Shown here: piece by piece, positions 16,058 through 25,721 of the stretch
Position numbering within the stretch: position 1 is the first letter of the stretch
Layout of the letters: each line of letters opens with the position of its first letter
Source: Phaeodactylibacter luteus
GTDB taxonomy: Bacteria > Bacteroidota > Bacteroidia > Chitinophagales > Saprospiraceae
Length of the DNA: 49,353 nt
Assembly: GCF_007993045.1 (NCBI RefSeq)
Contig: NZ_VOOR01000039.1
Location: 1-49,353 of the forward strand
Reading direction: 5' to 3'
Notes under the pieces: generated by a model
What the model was told of the DNA's origin: nothing
Seen by the model: only the letters and a program-made list of their open reading frames with translations
Database searches by the model: none
Program-made: the position numbers and the translations under genes

Positions 16058-16591
16058 ATGTCTGCCAACGAATTTTACGCCAAGTTTGACCAAATGTCAG
16101 TTCTGTTGAACTCATTTGCATACAACCTGACCAAGAATACAGAAGACGCAAAGGACCTTTTTCAGGAAACGGCCTTCCGCGCATTGACCAACCGCGACAA
16201 ATTCCGCCCCGGGACGAACTTCAAGGCTTGGCTCTTTACCATCATGAAGAACATCTTCATCAACAACTACCGCAAGAAGGTGAAAGCCAATACCATCATG
16301 GACTCTACCGACAACATGTACTACATCAACTCCGGCAGTGTTGTCATCTCGAACAAAGCAGAATCTAACATTATGATGAAGGAGCTCACCCGCATGATTG
16401 AAAGCCTCGATGACAGCATCAAGATCCCCTTCCTTATGCACTACCACGGGTACAAGTACCAAGAAATAGCTGATCACCTGGAGCTTCCGCTGGGCACGGT
16501 CAAGAGCCGTATCTTTTTTGCCCGCAAGGAGCTGAAGGAGGTTATTGGCAAGCGCTACGAAAGCAGCAAAGAGCTCCGGCAGCGGATGTAA
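16058..16591 (+). CDS. ECF-type RNA polymerase sigma factor
   Basis: 177 residues from the ATG at 16058 (MSANEFYAKFDQM...), chosen because it follows a well-formed promoter; the longer open frame would start inside that promoter. Region 2 is seen as LTKNTEDAKDLFQETAFRAL and NFKAWLFTIMKNIFINNYRK. Region 4 is seen as IKIPFLMHYHGYKYQEIADHLELPLGTVKSRIFFARKEL, a helix-turn-helix that reads the -35 element. No anti-sigma gene is adjacent, which fits the stand-alone, highly conserved Bacteroidota sigma subgroup. A terminator follows, so it is a single-gene transcript. Its regulon cannot be read from here. Confidence 0.93.
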   Translation: MSANEFYAKFDQMSVLLNSFAYNLTKNTEDAKDLFQETAFRALTNRDKFRPGTNFKAWLFTIMKNIFINNYRKKVKANTIMDSTDNMYYINSGSVVISNKAESNIMMKELTRMIESLDDSIKIPFLMHYHGYKYQEIADHLELPLGTVKSRIFFARKELKEVIGKRYESSKELRQRM

Positions 16592-16666
16592 AGCTGTATT
16601 GGCAAGGCTGGCCAATTCACGATATTTTTTGTCTGGCAGATGCCAGGCTTTGACCAAATAAATAGC

Positions 16667-16705
16667 AACGGTTGTTCAACCTGCCCGGTTGGCAACCGTT
16701 TTTTT
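16667..16705 (+). terminator. rho-independent terminator after the sigma factor gene
   Basis: AACGGTTG (16667-16674) pairs with CAACCGTT (16693-16700) and is followed by a run of seven T including the stem end. It overlaps the apparent upstream extension of the mutY frame, supporting the later mutY start. Confidence 0.8.
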
Positions 16706-16733
16706 ATGGTGCTATCCGGATGAAGATCAGTTT

Positions 16734-17834
16734 ATGAAGCAAGAGAAACTCCACTTTTTTACTGAGCGGCTTGCAGCGTGGTTTGCAGGCAACCACCGGC
16801 CACTGCCCTGGAAAGGGGAGCAGGACCCCTACCGGATATGGCTTTCCGAGATCATCTTGCAGCAGACCCGTGTAGAGCAGGGCATGCCCTATTTTGAGCG
16901 CTTCTGCCGTGAGTTCCCTACGGTGGCCGATTTGGCCGCTGCCCCGGAGGATGCCATCATGAAAGCATGGGAAGGGCTGGGGTACTATTCCCGCGCCCGC
17001 AACCTACATGCTGCTGCCAAATATGTGGCCTATGAGCGTGGCGGGGTTTTCCCTGCCACTTATGAGGGCATCCGGCAGCTGAAAGGGGTGGGCCCTTATA
17101 CTGCTGCAGCGATCGCTTCCTTTGCCTACGGGCTGCCCTATGCGGTTGTAGACGGGAATGTGTACCGGGTCCTTTCTCGGTTTGGCGGCATAGCTGAGCC
17201 TATTGATTCTGCTGGGGGTAAAAAAACATTTGCGCAGCTGGCGCAGCGCGCACTGGAAGTGGCCCCTCTGCCTCCGGGCAGCTATAATCAGGCGATTATG
17301 GACTTTGGGGCGACCCACTGCAAGCCCAAGGCTCCTTTTTGCACAGATTGCCCGCTAAGCCGTGAATGTTCAGCTTTTCAGAAGGGTAAAGTGGGCCTGC
17401 TGCCGGTTAAGGAGAAGAAGATCAAGCGCAAAAAACGTTTCTTCCATTACCTGGTGGCCAACTATGGGGCAGAAGTATTGATACATAAGCGCACCGGGCG
17501 GGATATATGGCAGAACCTGTATGAGTTTCCCCTCTTGGAATGGCCAGAAGCGGCTGCTTCCGAAGAACAGATCCGGCGAAGCGCGCCTTGGGCAACACTC
17601 ATTGGAGACCGGGGGGCGGTCGTCCGGCAAGTCTCTCCACCACAGCAGCAAGCCCTGACACATCAGCAAATACAGGCTGTCTTTTGGGAAGTGGAAGTGG
17701 AGGGGCCGCCGCCCGCCGCCTCAGAATTAGGCCCCTTCATCCGGGCCGAACGGAAAAACTTAAGTAAATTTGCCTTCCCGAAAATCATAGATTGTTATTT
17801 AGGCGATAATTCGCTATATTTAAAATTGGTCTAG
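16734..17834 (+). CDS. mutY: A/G-specific adenine glycosylase MutY
   Basis: 366 residues from the ATG at 16734 (MKQEKLHFF...); earlier in-frame codons fall in the preceding terminator. It removes adenine mispaired with 8-oxoguanine. The catalytic glutamate region is SEIILQQTRVEQ, the helix-hairpin-helix is LKGVGPYTAAAIASFA, catalytic Asp140 lies in VVDGNVYRV, and the 4Fe-4S ligands are Cys196, Cys203, Cys206 and Cys212. A C-terminal NUDIX-like 8-oxoG recognition domain follows from about residue 235. It heads the rightward series mutY-ssb-gldE-gldD, a gene order I know from many Bacteroidota. Confidence 0.96.
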   Translation: MKQEKLHFFTERLAAWFAGNHRPLPWKGEQDPYRIWLSEIILQQTRVEQGMPYFERFCREFPTVADLAAAPEDAIMKAWEGLGYYSRARNLHAAAKYVAYERGGVFPATYEGIRQLKGVGPYTAAAIASFAYGLPYAVVDGNVYRVLSRFGGIAEPIDSAGGKKTFAQLAQRALEVAPLPPGSYNQAIMDFGATHCKPKAPFCTDCPLSRECSAFQKGKVGLLPVKEKKIKRKKRFFHYLVANYGAEVLIHKRTGRDIWQNLYEFPLLEWPEAAASEEQIRRSAPWATLIGDRGAVVRQVSPPQQQALTHQQIQAVFWEVEVEGPPPAASELGPFIRAERKNLSKFAFPKIIDCYLGDNSLYLKLV

Positions 17835-17879
17835 CCAAAACGGCTGGCCCGCTTATCTGTAAAGAACTAAAACCAGCTT

Positions 17880-18374
17880 ATGGTCAACCGCGTCATACTT
17901 ATTGGCAACTTGGGGCAAGACCCCGAAGTGCGCCGGCTAGAAAACGGAGCAGCTGTCGCCAAACTCCGCTTGGCAACCAATGAGAATTACAAGGACAAGT
18001 CTGGCCAATGGCAGACCTCAACCGAGTGGCATGATGTCGTGGCTTGGCGTACTCTGGCCGAGCGGGCAGAAAGCCAACTGACAAAAGGGGCTCAAATCTA
18101 TGTGGAAGGCAAGCTCACGCACCGGGTCTGGGAAGACCAAGATGGCAATAAGCGCAAAACGACGGAAGTCGTAGCCAATTACTTCCGGATGATCGGAGGA
18201 CGGCGGGAGGACAGCAGCGGCTCCGGTGGGGGCTATTTCCCTTCTCCTGAGGACGAAGGCCGCACTGCGGGCACTATGCGGCCTCCATCTAGCGAAAGCA
18301 GCGAGCCTGCTAAGCAGGCGGCGGCTGATCCCGGCGCAGATGATGGCAGTGCAGATGATGACTTACCTTTCTAA
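17880..18374 (+). CDS. ssb: single-stranded DNA-binding protein
   Basis: 164 residues. The N-terminal OB fold (MVNRVILIGNLGQDPEVR..., with WQTSTEWHDVVAWRTLAERA, IYVEGKLTHRVWEDQDG) covers residues 1-105. It is followed by a Gly/Ser/Pro-rich linker and the acidic tip ending DDDLPF, which docks partner proteins such as RecQ, PriA and Exo I. It lies 45 bp after mutY and 32 bp before gldE on the same strand. Confidence 0.96.
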   Translation: MVNRVILIGNLGQDPEVRRLENGAAVAKLRLATNENYKDKSGQWQTSTEWHDVVAWRTLAERAESQLTKGAQIYVEGKLTHRVWEDQDGNKRKTTEVVANYFRMIGGRREDSSGSGGGYFPSPEDEGRTAGTMRPPSSESSEPAKQAAADPGADDGSADDDLPF

Positions 18375-18406
18375 TGCTTCTCTGGCGCGCTTAAGCTGAT
18401 TTCCCC

Positions 18407-19831
18407 TTGGAACCGGAACCTGGCCCTTTACTTGTTGCATTTGACCCTGCCTTGCTGTTGCTGAGTACGGGCGCCTCTGGCCTGTGGCTGGGCGCAATGG
18501 GCATCTTAGTCCTCTTGGTTTCTTCTGCTTTGATCTCCGGCTCTGAAGTAGCTTTTTTTTCACTGAACTACCGGGATTACGACCGGCTGGGGCAGGAAGG
18601 TACGGGCAGCAGCAAAACCATTCTGTGGCTGAAGGAAAAACCAAGGAAGCTGTTGGCCACTATCCTCATCAGCAATAATTTCATCAATATTGCGATTGTC
18701 ATACTTTCAGACTTTGTGCTGAAAGCTGCTTTGCCGGAATCGGTTTTCAATGAGTGGGCATCCGCTTTGTTGGGGTGGTTTATAGAGCCTGGTGCTGAGC
18801 AGGTAGCCTATTGGGGCAAGGGCATCAGCTTCTTCATTACGGTAGTGGGGGTGACCTTCCTCTTGGTCCTCTTTGGGGAAGTGGCGCCCAAAGTCTACGC
18901 CCGCATCAACAACTTAAAGCTGGCCCGCCTTATGGCCCGGCCCTTATCTTTTCTAATGCAGGTGTTCCATCCGTTCAGCAGTGTGCTGGTCAACTCTACG
19001 AAGCTTTTTGAAGCTCGGCTTGAGCGCTCTGCTGTGGGCGGCAATACGAGCCGTGCGGATATCGATGAGGCGATAGAGCTGACGGTCAGCCAAGAAAAAG
19101 GTGCTGGGCAGGATATTGATATCCTTAAGAGCATTGTCAAATTCGGCGATGTGACGGTCAAGCAGATTATGCGCTCCCGGGTCGATGTCGTAGCCGTGGA
19201 TTTCCGGATAGGGCTGAGCGAACTCCTGGAAGTGATTCAGGAGTCGGGCTATTCTCGCATCCCTGTTTACGAAAACGACTTCGACAACGTGACCGGCATC
19301 CTTTATGTAAAGGACCTGCTAGGCCATCTGCAGGACCCGGACGATTTCGAGTGGCAGGAGCTCATCCGCCCCGATGTGCACTACGTGCCGGAGGCTAAAA
19401 AAATCAACGATCTGCTGAAGGAGTTTCAACGGGAACGATTGCACATGGCGGTGGTGGTCGATGAGTACGGCGGAAGCTCTGGCATAGTCACTTTAGAAGA
19501 TATCATGGAAGAGGTGATTGGCGAGATCAAAGACGAATTTGACGACGAGGTGGAGGTCGTCTACAAAAAAATAGACGATTTCAATTACCTGTTTGATGGT
19601 AAAACCCTGCTCAATGATGTTTGCAGGATTGTAGGCATTGATACGAACACTTTTGATGACGTCAAAGGGGAAGCAGACTCCCTGGCGGGGCTCATCCTGG
19701 AAATTAGGGGGCAAATGCCCAAACCGGATGCAGAAATCGTACAAGGCGCATACAAATTCAAGGTCGTAGCCGTTAATAAGCGCAGGATTGAACAGATTGT
19801 GGTCACCCTGCCAAAGGGGCCATTCAATTAA
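18407..19831 (+). CDS. gldE: gliding motility-associated membrane protein GldE (CNNM/CBS hemolysin-like)
   Basis: 474 residues from a TTG start at 18407 (read MEPEPGPLL...); no ATG gives a full-length CNNM domain, and this start leaves 32 bp after ssb. Layout: CNNM/DUF21 domain with about four helices (25-200, including SALISGSEVAFFSL and VLFGEVAPKVYA), a CBS pair (about 225-350; IMRSRVDVVAVDF, VVDEYGGSSGIVTLEDIMEEVIGEI), and a CorC/HlyC transporter-associated domain (380-474). In Flavobacterium johnsoniae GldE partly compensates for GldD defects. Related CorC proteins handle Mg2+/Co2+, but ion transport here is unproven. gldD follows 10 bp later. Confidence 0.92.
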   Translation: MEPEPGPLLVAFDPALLLLSTGASGLWLGAMGILVLLVSSALISGSEVAFFSLNYRDYDRLGQEGTGSSKTILWLKEKPRKLLATILISNNFINIAIVILSDFVLKAALPESVFNEWASALLGWFIEPGAEQVAYWGKGISFFITVVGVTFLLVLFGEVAPKVYARINNLKLARLMARPLSFLMQVFHPFSSVLVNSTKLFEARLERSAVGGNTSRADIDEAIELTVSQEKGAGQDIDILKSIVKFGDVTVKQIMRSRVDVVAVDFRIGLSELLEVIQESGYSRIPVYENDFDNVTGILYVKDLLGHLQDPDDFEWQELIRPDVHYVPEAKKINDLLKEFQRERLHMAVVVDEYGGSSGIVTLEDIMEEVIGEIKDEFDDEVEVVYKKIDDFNYLFDGKTLLNDVCRIVGIDTNTFDDVKGEADSLAGLILEIRGQMPKPDAEIVQGAYKFKVVAVNKRRIEQIVVTLPKGPFN

Positions 19832-19841
19832 AATAAGTACT

Positions 19842-20447
19842 ATGCGTATTTCCCGGATGATTTTGCTCGTCATACTCCCTTTGTCAGCCATGTTGGCAGG
19901 TTGTGAAGATGAGCCGCCGCTGACCCCCAAGCCTCGGGCTTTCCCCAAGGTGGACTATCCGGAAAAGCGCTATCAGGAGTTTGACAAAGATTACTGTGCC
20001 TTTACTTTCGAATACCCCGTTTATGCGGAGGTGCAACAGGATACTTCCTTCTTTGAGGAGCTGCCCCCTCACCCTTGTTGGTTTGACCTGTACTTCCCGG
20101 CTTTTGAAAGCCGGCTTTACTGCAGCTATGCGCCCATCAATTCGCCTGCAGAGTGGGAGGGGCTAAGGCGGGATGCTTTCAATATGGCAGACTGGCACAA
20201 CAAGCGGGCTAACTATATAGATGAAATCATCATCAGCAATCAGGAGGCCGGCGTAGGTGGTGTGGCTTTTGTCATGGAAGGGCCCTCTGCTTCCCCTTTC
20301 CAGTTTTTCCTGACCGACTCTACCTCCCACTTCCTGAGGGGGGCTTTGTATTTCAATACCGAGGTGCGCCCAGATTCCATGGCCCCCATTTATGAGTTTA
20401 TCGAAGCGGACCTGCTCCGGATGATCGAGACTTTTGAGTGGGATTGA
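19842..20447 (+). CDS. gldD: gliding motility lipoprotein GldD
   Basis: 201 residues from the ATG at 19842 (MRISRMILLV...); an upstream in-frame start would overlap gldE. The lipoprotein signal has lipobox LAGC, then a Pro-rich linker (PPLTPKPRAFPKVDYPEK) and the GldD body, with CAFTFEYPVYAEV, CWFDLYFPAFESRLYCSY and a C-terminal LYFNTEVRPDSMAPIYEFIEADL. GldD is required for gliding in F. johnsoniae and is found with gldE across Bacteroidota, even in species not seen to glide. It is the last gene of the mutY-ssb-gldE-gldD series. Confidence 0.93.
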   Translation: MRISRMILLVILPLSAMLAGCEDEPPLTPKPRAFPKVDYPEKRYQEFDKDYCAFTFEYPVYAEVQQDTSFFEELPPHPCWFDLYFPAFESRLYCSYAPINSPAEWEGLRRDAFNMADWHNKRANYIDEIIISNQEAGVGGVAFVMEGPSASPFQFFLTDSTSHFLRGALYFNTEVRPDSMAPIYEFIEADLLRMIETFEWD

Positions 20448-20706
20448 GGCGTTTCCCGTCAGCATTGAGCTTTTAAGGGGGGGCGGGCATCGGCCAAGTA
20501 GCAGATAAGCGGTAATCTGTTGTACATCTGCGCAGTGCTGTCTCTCGTTTGCCTGCTGAAGTATCGACATATAGCAGGCCCTTGCCGTGGTTGTAGATGA
20601 GGTGAAAGGGGGCAAGAGCGCTCTGTTGAGGCTGAGGCTCCGGGCGTTTTCCCGCGGCAATTAGGACAGGCTTTGGCCTGGGCAAAAATATGTTGGCACC
20701 TTACTC
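20448..20706. other. gap after gldD, no gene recognised
   Basis: Several overlapping open frames exist on the minus strand (for example 20473-20685) but none has a recognisable domain, a plausible start context or consistent codon character. It may hold decayed coding sequence. Confidence 0.35.
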
Positions 20707-20882
20707 GGGCGCAAACCAAAATATCGCAGGTGTCTGTGCTTTTCGGGCTTTATAGCCTGGCATGGACTAGCGCTGCGCAGGGGTGGCCGAAGGCCAGACC
20801 CGACGCCTGTAGGGCGAGGGGCCGAGCGGGCAGCGAGCCCCGTAGCATAGCGGCACCTGCCCGTTGGGGCAGGGGCAGGCCA
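20707..20882 (-). mobile_element. large dispersed repeat, copy D (one end lost)
   Basis: Starts with GGGCGCAAACCAAAATATCG and runs through GGGCTTTATAGCCTGGCATGG, ACTAGCGCTGCGCAGGGG and GAGCCCCGTAGCATAGCGGC. It breaks off after GGGGCAGGCC, before the other terminal repeat. It shows the uninterrupted version of the region where copies B and F carry nested insertions. Confidence 0.8.
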
Positions 20883-21164
20883 CTAACCGGACATGGCGAT
20901 TTGTAGATTATCACCTCTCTTGATTGGCGGAGCAGCAGTCAGCCTGCTATATCATGCCTGTTTGATGCGGCTGTGCTTTGTCCTAAATTTCAACCCGGGC
21001 ATGTCCTGAAATTACTTGCTTGTCCGGTTTAAACTCCAGACATTGTGAAGGATCCAAGCATATCCCCTCTTGTCCGTTTCTTGGGATCATATATTGAATG
21101 GCGGGGGGGCTTGGGCAAGGTTTAACTAAGCCTTGCCTTTAACGATAGACACTAAAAACGATTT

Positions 21165-21336
21165 GAGCACTTGTTTGGAGTTTTTCCTGTTGTAAATCAA
21201 TGTTTTATGAGCATGGTGTTCTCGCTGGGTTTTCATTTAGCCCGCTGAGCTCAAATTTAGGGCCCTGCGGCCATGCTGGCACAGTAGGTGGGCATAAACC
21301 TTTGAAATTTATGACATAAACGCTCCAAACAAGCTC
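21165..21336 (+). mobile_element. miniature inverted-repeat element, IS5-like ends (copy 2)
   Basis: 172 bp. The left end GAGCACTTGTTTGGAGTTTTT and the reversed right end GAGCTTGTTTGGAGCGTTT are inverted repeats differing by a 2-base insertion and a few substitutions. It is similar along its length to 2174-2357. No clear target duplication. The rest of 20883-21426 shows no gene. Confidence 0.75.
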
Positions 21337-21426
21337 TGGCGAGCCCTGCTTTAGTTAGGTGTATGAGCTTTCGTTTTTCATTGCTGTGATGCACTAAGTG
21401 TAGCGGTTAAAAATACACGTGCACGA

Positions 21427-24400
21427 ATGGGTGATAAGATCAAGCAGTGGTGGATTTTCTTAATGATTTCTATTTTAGGGCCTGGATATACCCTGCAGAG
21501 CCGGGCAGCAACTGAATATCCAACGTTGGGTAAAAGGAGCATTTCCAAAACGGAAGGCCTTTCTAGCGATGAGGTGACAGCTATGGCTTTCGATAGTGAG
21601 GGCCGGCTATGGCTGGGTACAGATGGGCGGGGCATCAACGTGGTGACCAACGGAGAGGTCAAGGTGTTTCAGTACAGGCCAGGGGCGTCCACTTCTCTAG
21701 CTTCTAATGTGATCAATGATATTGTAGCAGTTCCATCAGGTGAGGTTGTTATCAGCACTAATATGGGGATAAGCCAGTTTTCCCCATTCACCGGAGACTT
21801 TGTTAACTACTTCCCGGATGCATTGATGGTTGATGGGGAAGCTGTAAAAGCCAAAAATAGTTATGATCTTGAGTATGACGCTCACACGGGCCTAGTATGG
21901 GGGGCATCTTATTCTGTATTGTTCTCATTTGACCCTGTAGGGGGAGAAGTTTGTGAGTACCCGCTTGCTTGGGAGACGACCTCAGATCAGCTTAAGCACA
22001 TGCCTGTCAACCTGTATGCAGTAGCTGTAGACCGCGACTATGTGTATACTGGCGGTTTAGGTGTTCTTTGGAGGATGAGCAAGTCTAGCAATAGATTCGA
22101 GCAAGTTGCGAACGTGGGGGAGCCCTCTGCTATCCTCAGCGTTTCGCTGCGTGGGGCAGGGTTAATTCATATACAGACCAAGCGAAATGAATATCTATAT
22201 AGTATCACGGACAAAAAACTCCTATTCTCAAAGGGGAACGGGTTGGATGAAGTTGCAAAATATTGGAGTTACCTCGATGATCAGGTAACATCAGCGAGCG
22301 ATTCGCACATCCTTGCAGAACGCACTGAGCGAGGGGTGGAAATACAGACAGGGCTGAGCCGGCAAATCAGGCATATCCGCACAGCATCTTCAGCAGCATG
22401 TGAGCGGTCTGTCGGGGAGCAAGGAGCTTGGCTGGCTGGCCCGGCTAGCTTGTTCCGGTTTGGTTTTGAGAAAGCGATTGAGGTAGATAGTTTCCCATTG
22501 CCATTGCACTTAAGGGGTAAGGTGACCTGTCTCGAAGATCTCGGCCGGTTTGTGGCCATTGGCACGCAAGTAGGCGTTTACCAGTTTGACAAAAAGCTAG
22601 AAAGGCTGGCTAAGGTAGCGTTTCCACCGTTCTTAACTGAGCGAAGAGATGCTCATTGGGTGTCTGATATGGAGCAGTTGGGAGATGAGCTGTTGGTAGG
22701 TGGCACCTGGCCGTTTTGGCTGGAGATAGCCGAAAATGGGCTGCAGCCTAAACCAGTTGAGCGCCCAATTTTTGCAGCGCCCCATGTTTATCCCCGGATA
22801 GACAAAGCAGGGCAGGGAAATACATTCGTTTTCTCCCCTTACGGCAGCCCACTGCTTGTAGAATGGGATAGTGTTTTGGCAGGCATCCGTTCGGTCAGCA
22901 GTTTGAATGCTTTTTTTTACATGGATGTGCAGGATGTAGCATGGGATAACAGCAGAAACTGCTTTTGGGCCGTTGGCAAATCTTGGGGGCTTTATGGCTT
23001 TCGCAAGAAGGCTGGCACAACGGAGCTAGAGCTCTTTCACCATGTTAAGTGGTTAGGAGGGACAGACCAATTGAGTAGTGTTATGCCAGACAGTGCCGGC
23101 CGGCTTTGGCTAGGCTCAGATGAGGGGCTGATTTGTTATCAGCCAGAAGACAGAGTCTGGCATCAGTTGACAGCTTGGGAGGGGCTACCATCTAATGCAC
23201 ATTTTGACGGTGGGCTAAGGATGCTGCCCGGGAATATCCTTTTGGGGCAAACCAAGGAGGGGGGCTATTACTTTCAGGTTGACAGTATTGTGCCCTTCCT
23301 TCATCCAGTAAGGGGCGAGGAACTTAGCCTTTCCAATTGTCGGACACTGTCTACATCAGGTAGGGTAGTGAAGCAGTTGAATTACCCCAACACCTTCCCG
23401 CTTTCATTGGCCTTATCAGGTAAAGAGGTGGGGCTGCAGATGAAGCTTGGCGCAAAGCTAGGGGCCTTAAGAGAGGGGCTTCAGCATCTGTATTTCCGTA
23501 AAGGGGAAGAAGAGTGGAAGCAGCTTGATGAAGGGCTTGTAGTGACCATCCCGTCTTTGAAGCCAGGGCGTCACTCCTTGCAAATTGGGAGCCTTGCTGG
23601 CAATGGCGAGATTGAAACGATCAAAGATATTGCCTTGTATAAAAAACCGGATTGGTATCAACACCCAGCACTTTATATAGTTTTGATAGGGGTATTTGGG
23701 GGGCTACTGGCTCAGTTGGTCCGCTACCGGGAGCGAGCATTGAGTGCCGCGAACCGAAAGCTACAGGACACTGTGCGCGAGCGTACCCGGCAAATAGAAG
23801 AAGAGCGGAATCAAGTATTGGCTTACTCCAAGGAATTGGAAATGCTGAATAAGCAAAAAGACCAGCTTTTCATCAACGTCATCCATGAACTAAAAACCCC
23901 ATTGGCAGTGCTTAATGGCCCTTTCAACTATCTAGAACGGGTTAATTATCTTCCTGACCGTGATAAGGTCAAGTCCTTTTCTTTGCTAGCAAGTCAAAGT
24001 TTGCAGGATATTCAAAGCCTGATGGAGGGGCTGAACCAATTGGTCAATCTGTCTAAAAAAGATAGGCCTAAGCCTGAGCTCACCCCTGTCTGGCTGTACT
24101 TGTTTCTCGTGCAGCGCTTTAACATGGGTAAAGCACTGGCCCATTTTCATGGTGTCAACTTAGAATATCGCGTAGATGTGCCGAAGGGGACGAGCTACCT
24201 TACAGCCCCTTCTTATTTGTCGGTTATCTTAAATAACCTCATAAACAATGCGGTGAAATACACCCCGCGGTCTAGAAAAGTAGTTGTTGATGCGGCATTG
24301 CAAAATCAGGTCTGTAAGGTGGTTGTCCGGGATGAAGGGCCTGGCATACCGGATAGTTTTCTGGAAAAGGTTTTTGACCGTTTTTTTCAAGTGCCAGGTG

Positions 24401-25395
24401 ATGGGAAAAGCGGCGGTCTGGGAGTAGGCTTGGCCATTGTGAAAGACTACTTGCAGCAGTTGGGCGGAAGCGTGACGGTGAGCTCGCAGCCCGGCAAAGG
24501 TGCTGTTTTTACAGTTCAGGTGCCAGTTGAGGAGGCAGGGGCGGAAGCTCAAGCCCTGCCCGTTGTGGAGCAGCCTGCACTTGCCCTTGGCCCGGTTGCA
24601 GCTGTAGAGCATACGGATAACAAGCCAAGGCCTGCTATTGCGATTATAGAGGACAACCCTCAGATGCACAGTTTGTTTGGTGCATTGCTCCGTGGAACCT
24701 ATCATATCCATGCTTTTTCAGGGGGAGAGCACTTTATAGAATGGGCAAAAGATATCACACCTGATCAGTGGCCTGACTTGATCATTACGGATATCATGAT
24801 GAGTGATGGCAATGGGCTTGAACTGATTAAGTGGCTTAAATCAGAGGAGGCTGCAGCCCTCGTGCCAGTAATCGTGGTTTCGGCGCTTGATTTTTATCAA
24901 ACCCGTACAGAGGTGCACGCTTTAGGGGTTTATGACTTTTTGCCAAAGCCGTTTTTTCAAGAAGAGCTCTTGGTGAAAGTCAAAAGGTTGTTGATGATTA
25001 ACCACACCCGCGTTTCTGCCCGTCAGGAATTACAAAAGGAAGGCGCTAAGTTCAGCGCTCCTGAAGAGCTGCACAGTATTAAGGAGAAGGTAGAAGCGAT
25101 CGCACGGGAGTCTATCGCACGGCAGAATATCAGCGTCGGGGAAATCGCTAAACGGATTTTTATCAGCCGAAGGCACCTCAACCGCCTGCTGCAGGCAGAA
25201 TCTGGGATGTCAGTTAATGAGGTGATTAGGGAGGTGAAGCTACAGGAAGCTTATCAGCTCATCAAGTCGGAAAAAATGACCATCCGTGAGGTGTCATTGA
25301 AGGTTGGCTACAGTAGCCCATCTTATTTTTCCCGCTTGTTTGAAGCACGCTTTGGCATAAAGCCGTATCAGTTGCAGCAAAATTACTCCGTTTAG
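21427..25395 (+). CDS. hybrid two-component system protein: beta-propeller sensor, histidine kinase, receiver and AraC output
   Basis: 1322 residues, a complete sensing-to-transcription chain in one polypeptide. Signal peptide 1-28. A periplasmic two-part beta-propeller follows (about 35-650, with Reg_prop repeats such as GRLWLGTDGRGI and GRLWLGSDEGLI), then a Y_Y_Y-like sandwich (650-730), a membrane helix near 740-760, and a coiled coil. The kinase has phospho-acceptor His820 (INVIHELKTP) and an ATPase domain (NNLINNAVKYT, DEGPGIP, GLGVGLAIVKDY). The receiver has Asp1122 in LIITDIMM, and an AraC helix-turn-helix occupies 1235-1322. In Bacteroides such proteins sense glycan breakdown products and activate nearby operons, so the next gene is a natural target. 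DNA around it is repeat-laden. Confidence 0.95.
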   Translation: MGDKIKQWWIFLMISILGPGYTLQSRAATEYPTLGKRSISKTEGLSSDEVTAMAFDSEGRLWLGTDGRGINVVTNGEVKVFQYRPGASTSLASNVINDIVAVPSGEVVISTNMGISQFSPFTGDFVNYFPDALMVDGEAVKAKNSYDLEYDAHTGLVWGASYSVLFSFDPVGGEVCEYPLAWETTSDQLKHMPVNLYAVAVDRDYVYTGGLGVLWRMSKSSNRFEQVANVGEPSAILSVSLRGAGLIHIQTKRNEYLYSITDKKLLFSKGNGLDEVAKYWSYLDDQVTSASDSHILAERTERGVEIQTGLSRQIRHIRTASSAACERSVGEQGAWLAGPASLFRFGFEKAIEVDSFPLPLHLRGKVTCLEDLGRFVAIGTQVGVYQFDKKLERLAKVAFPPFLTERRDAHWVSDMEQLGDELLVGGTWPFWLEIAENGLQPKPVERPIFAAPHVYPRIDKAGQGNTFVFSPYGSPLLVEWDSVLAGIRSVSSLNAFFYMDVQDVAWDNSRNCFWAVGKSWGLYGFRKKAGTTELELFHHVKWLGGTDQLSSVMPDSAGRLWLGSDEGLICYQPEDRVWHQLTAWEGLPSNAHFDGGLRMLPGNILLGQTKEGGYYFQVDSIVPFLHPVRGEELSLSNCRTLSTSGRVVKQLNYPNTFPLSLALSGKEVGLQMKLGAKLGALREGLQHLYFRKGEEEWKQLDEGLVVTIPSLKPGRHSLQIGSLAGNGEIETIKDIALYKKPDWYQHPALYIVLIGVFGGLLAQLVRYRERALSAANRKLQDTVRERTRQIEEERNQVLAYSKELEMLNKQKDQLFINVIHELKTPLAVLNGPFNYLERVNYLPDRDKVKSFSLLASQSLQDIQSLMEGLNQLVNLSKKDRPKPELTPVWLYLFLVQRFNMGKALAHFHGVNLEYRVDVPKGTSYLTAPSYLSVILNNLINNAVKYTPRSRKVVVDAALQNQVCKVVVRDEGPGIPDSFLEKVFDRFFQVPGDGKSGGLGVGLAIVKDYLQQLGGSVTVSSQPGKGAVFTVQVPVEEAGAEAQALPVVEQPALALGPVAAVEHTDNKPRPAIAIIEDNPQMHSLFGALLRGTYHIHAFSGGEHFIEWAKDITPDQWPDLIITDIMMSDGNGLELIKWLKSEEAAALVPVIVVSALDFYQTRTEVHALGVYDFLPKPFFQEELLVKVKRLLMINHTRVSARQELQKEGAKFSAPEELHSIKEKVEAIARESIARQNISVGEIAKRIFISRRHLNRLLQAESGMSVNEVIREVKLQEAYQLIKSEKMTIREVSLKVGYSSPSYFSRLFEARFGIKPYQLQQNYSV

Positions 25396-25721
25396 TACGG
25401 TTGCCGTTAATGTACTGCGGTAGAATGCCAAATTTGAGCCCTAAATATCACTATTCAGCCAATAGTTGTGTGTCCCCCCATGTGTCTCAAAAATGAGCGG
25501 GCAGCCCTTTGGTGCTATCTATCTTTGTAGCATCGTTGGCAAATAGAAGTGTGCTGCTGCTGTAGCTGCGTTTGGGCTTGGGATTGCCCATTGTTGATGC
25601 TTCAGCAAGGCTAAGCTATAGCGCTAGCAGATGTGTCATGGTTGAAAAGAGGCAGCTTCTAGGGTTTGCCGAAAACAACATGCTTGTTACCCCCCTGCAT
25701 TTCTATAAAAACCAGATTGGT
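25396..25721 (+). promoter_or_regulatory. leader between hybrid regulator and T9SS gene, candidate promoter
   Basis: TATCTTTG at 25520-25527 matches the -7 element TAnnTTTG; no good TTG lies 17-23 bp upstream, which would suit an activator-dependent promoter. The leader to the ATG at 25722 is nearly 200 nt. The frame of the next gene is open back to 25572, but that stretch lacks a signal peptide start. Confidence 0.4.

Noticed and set aside
20473-20685. Minus-strand frame after gldD that might be a gene remnant
   Set aside because: Competing frames of similar length cover the same DNA and none shows a known motif; kept as an unexplained gap.
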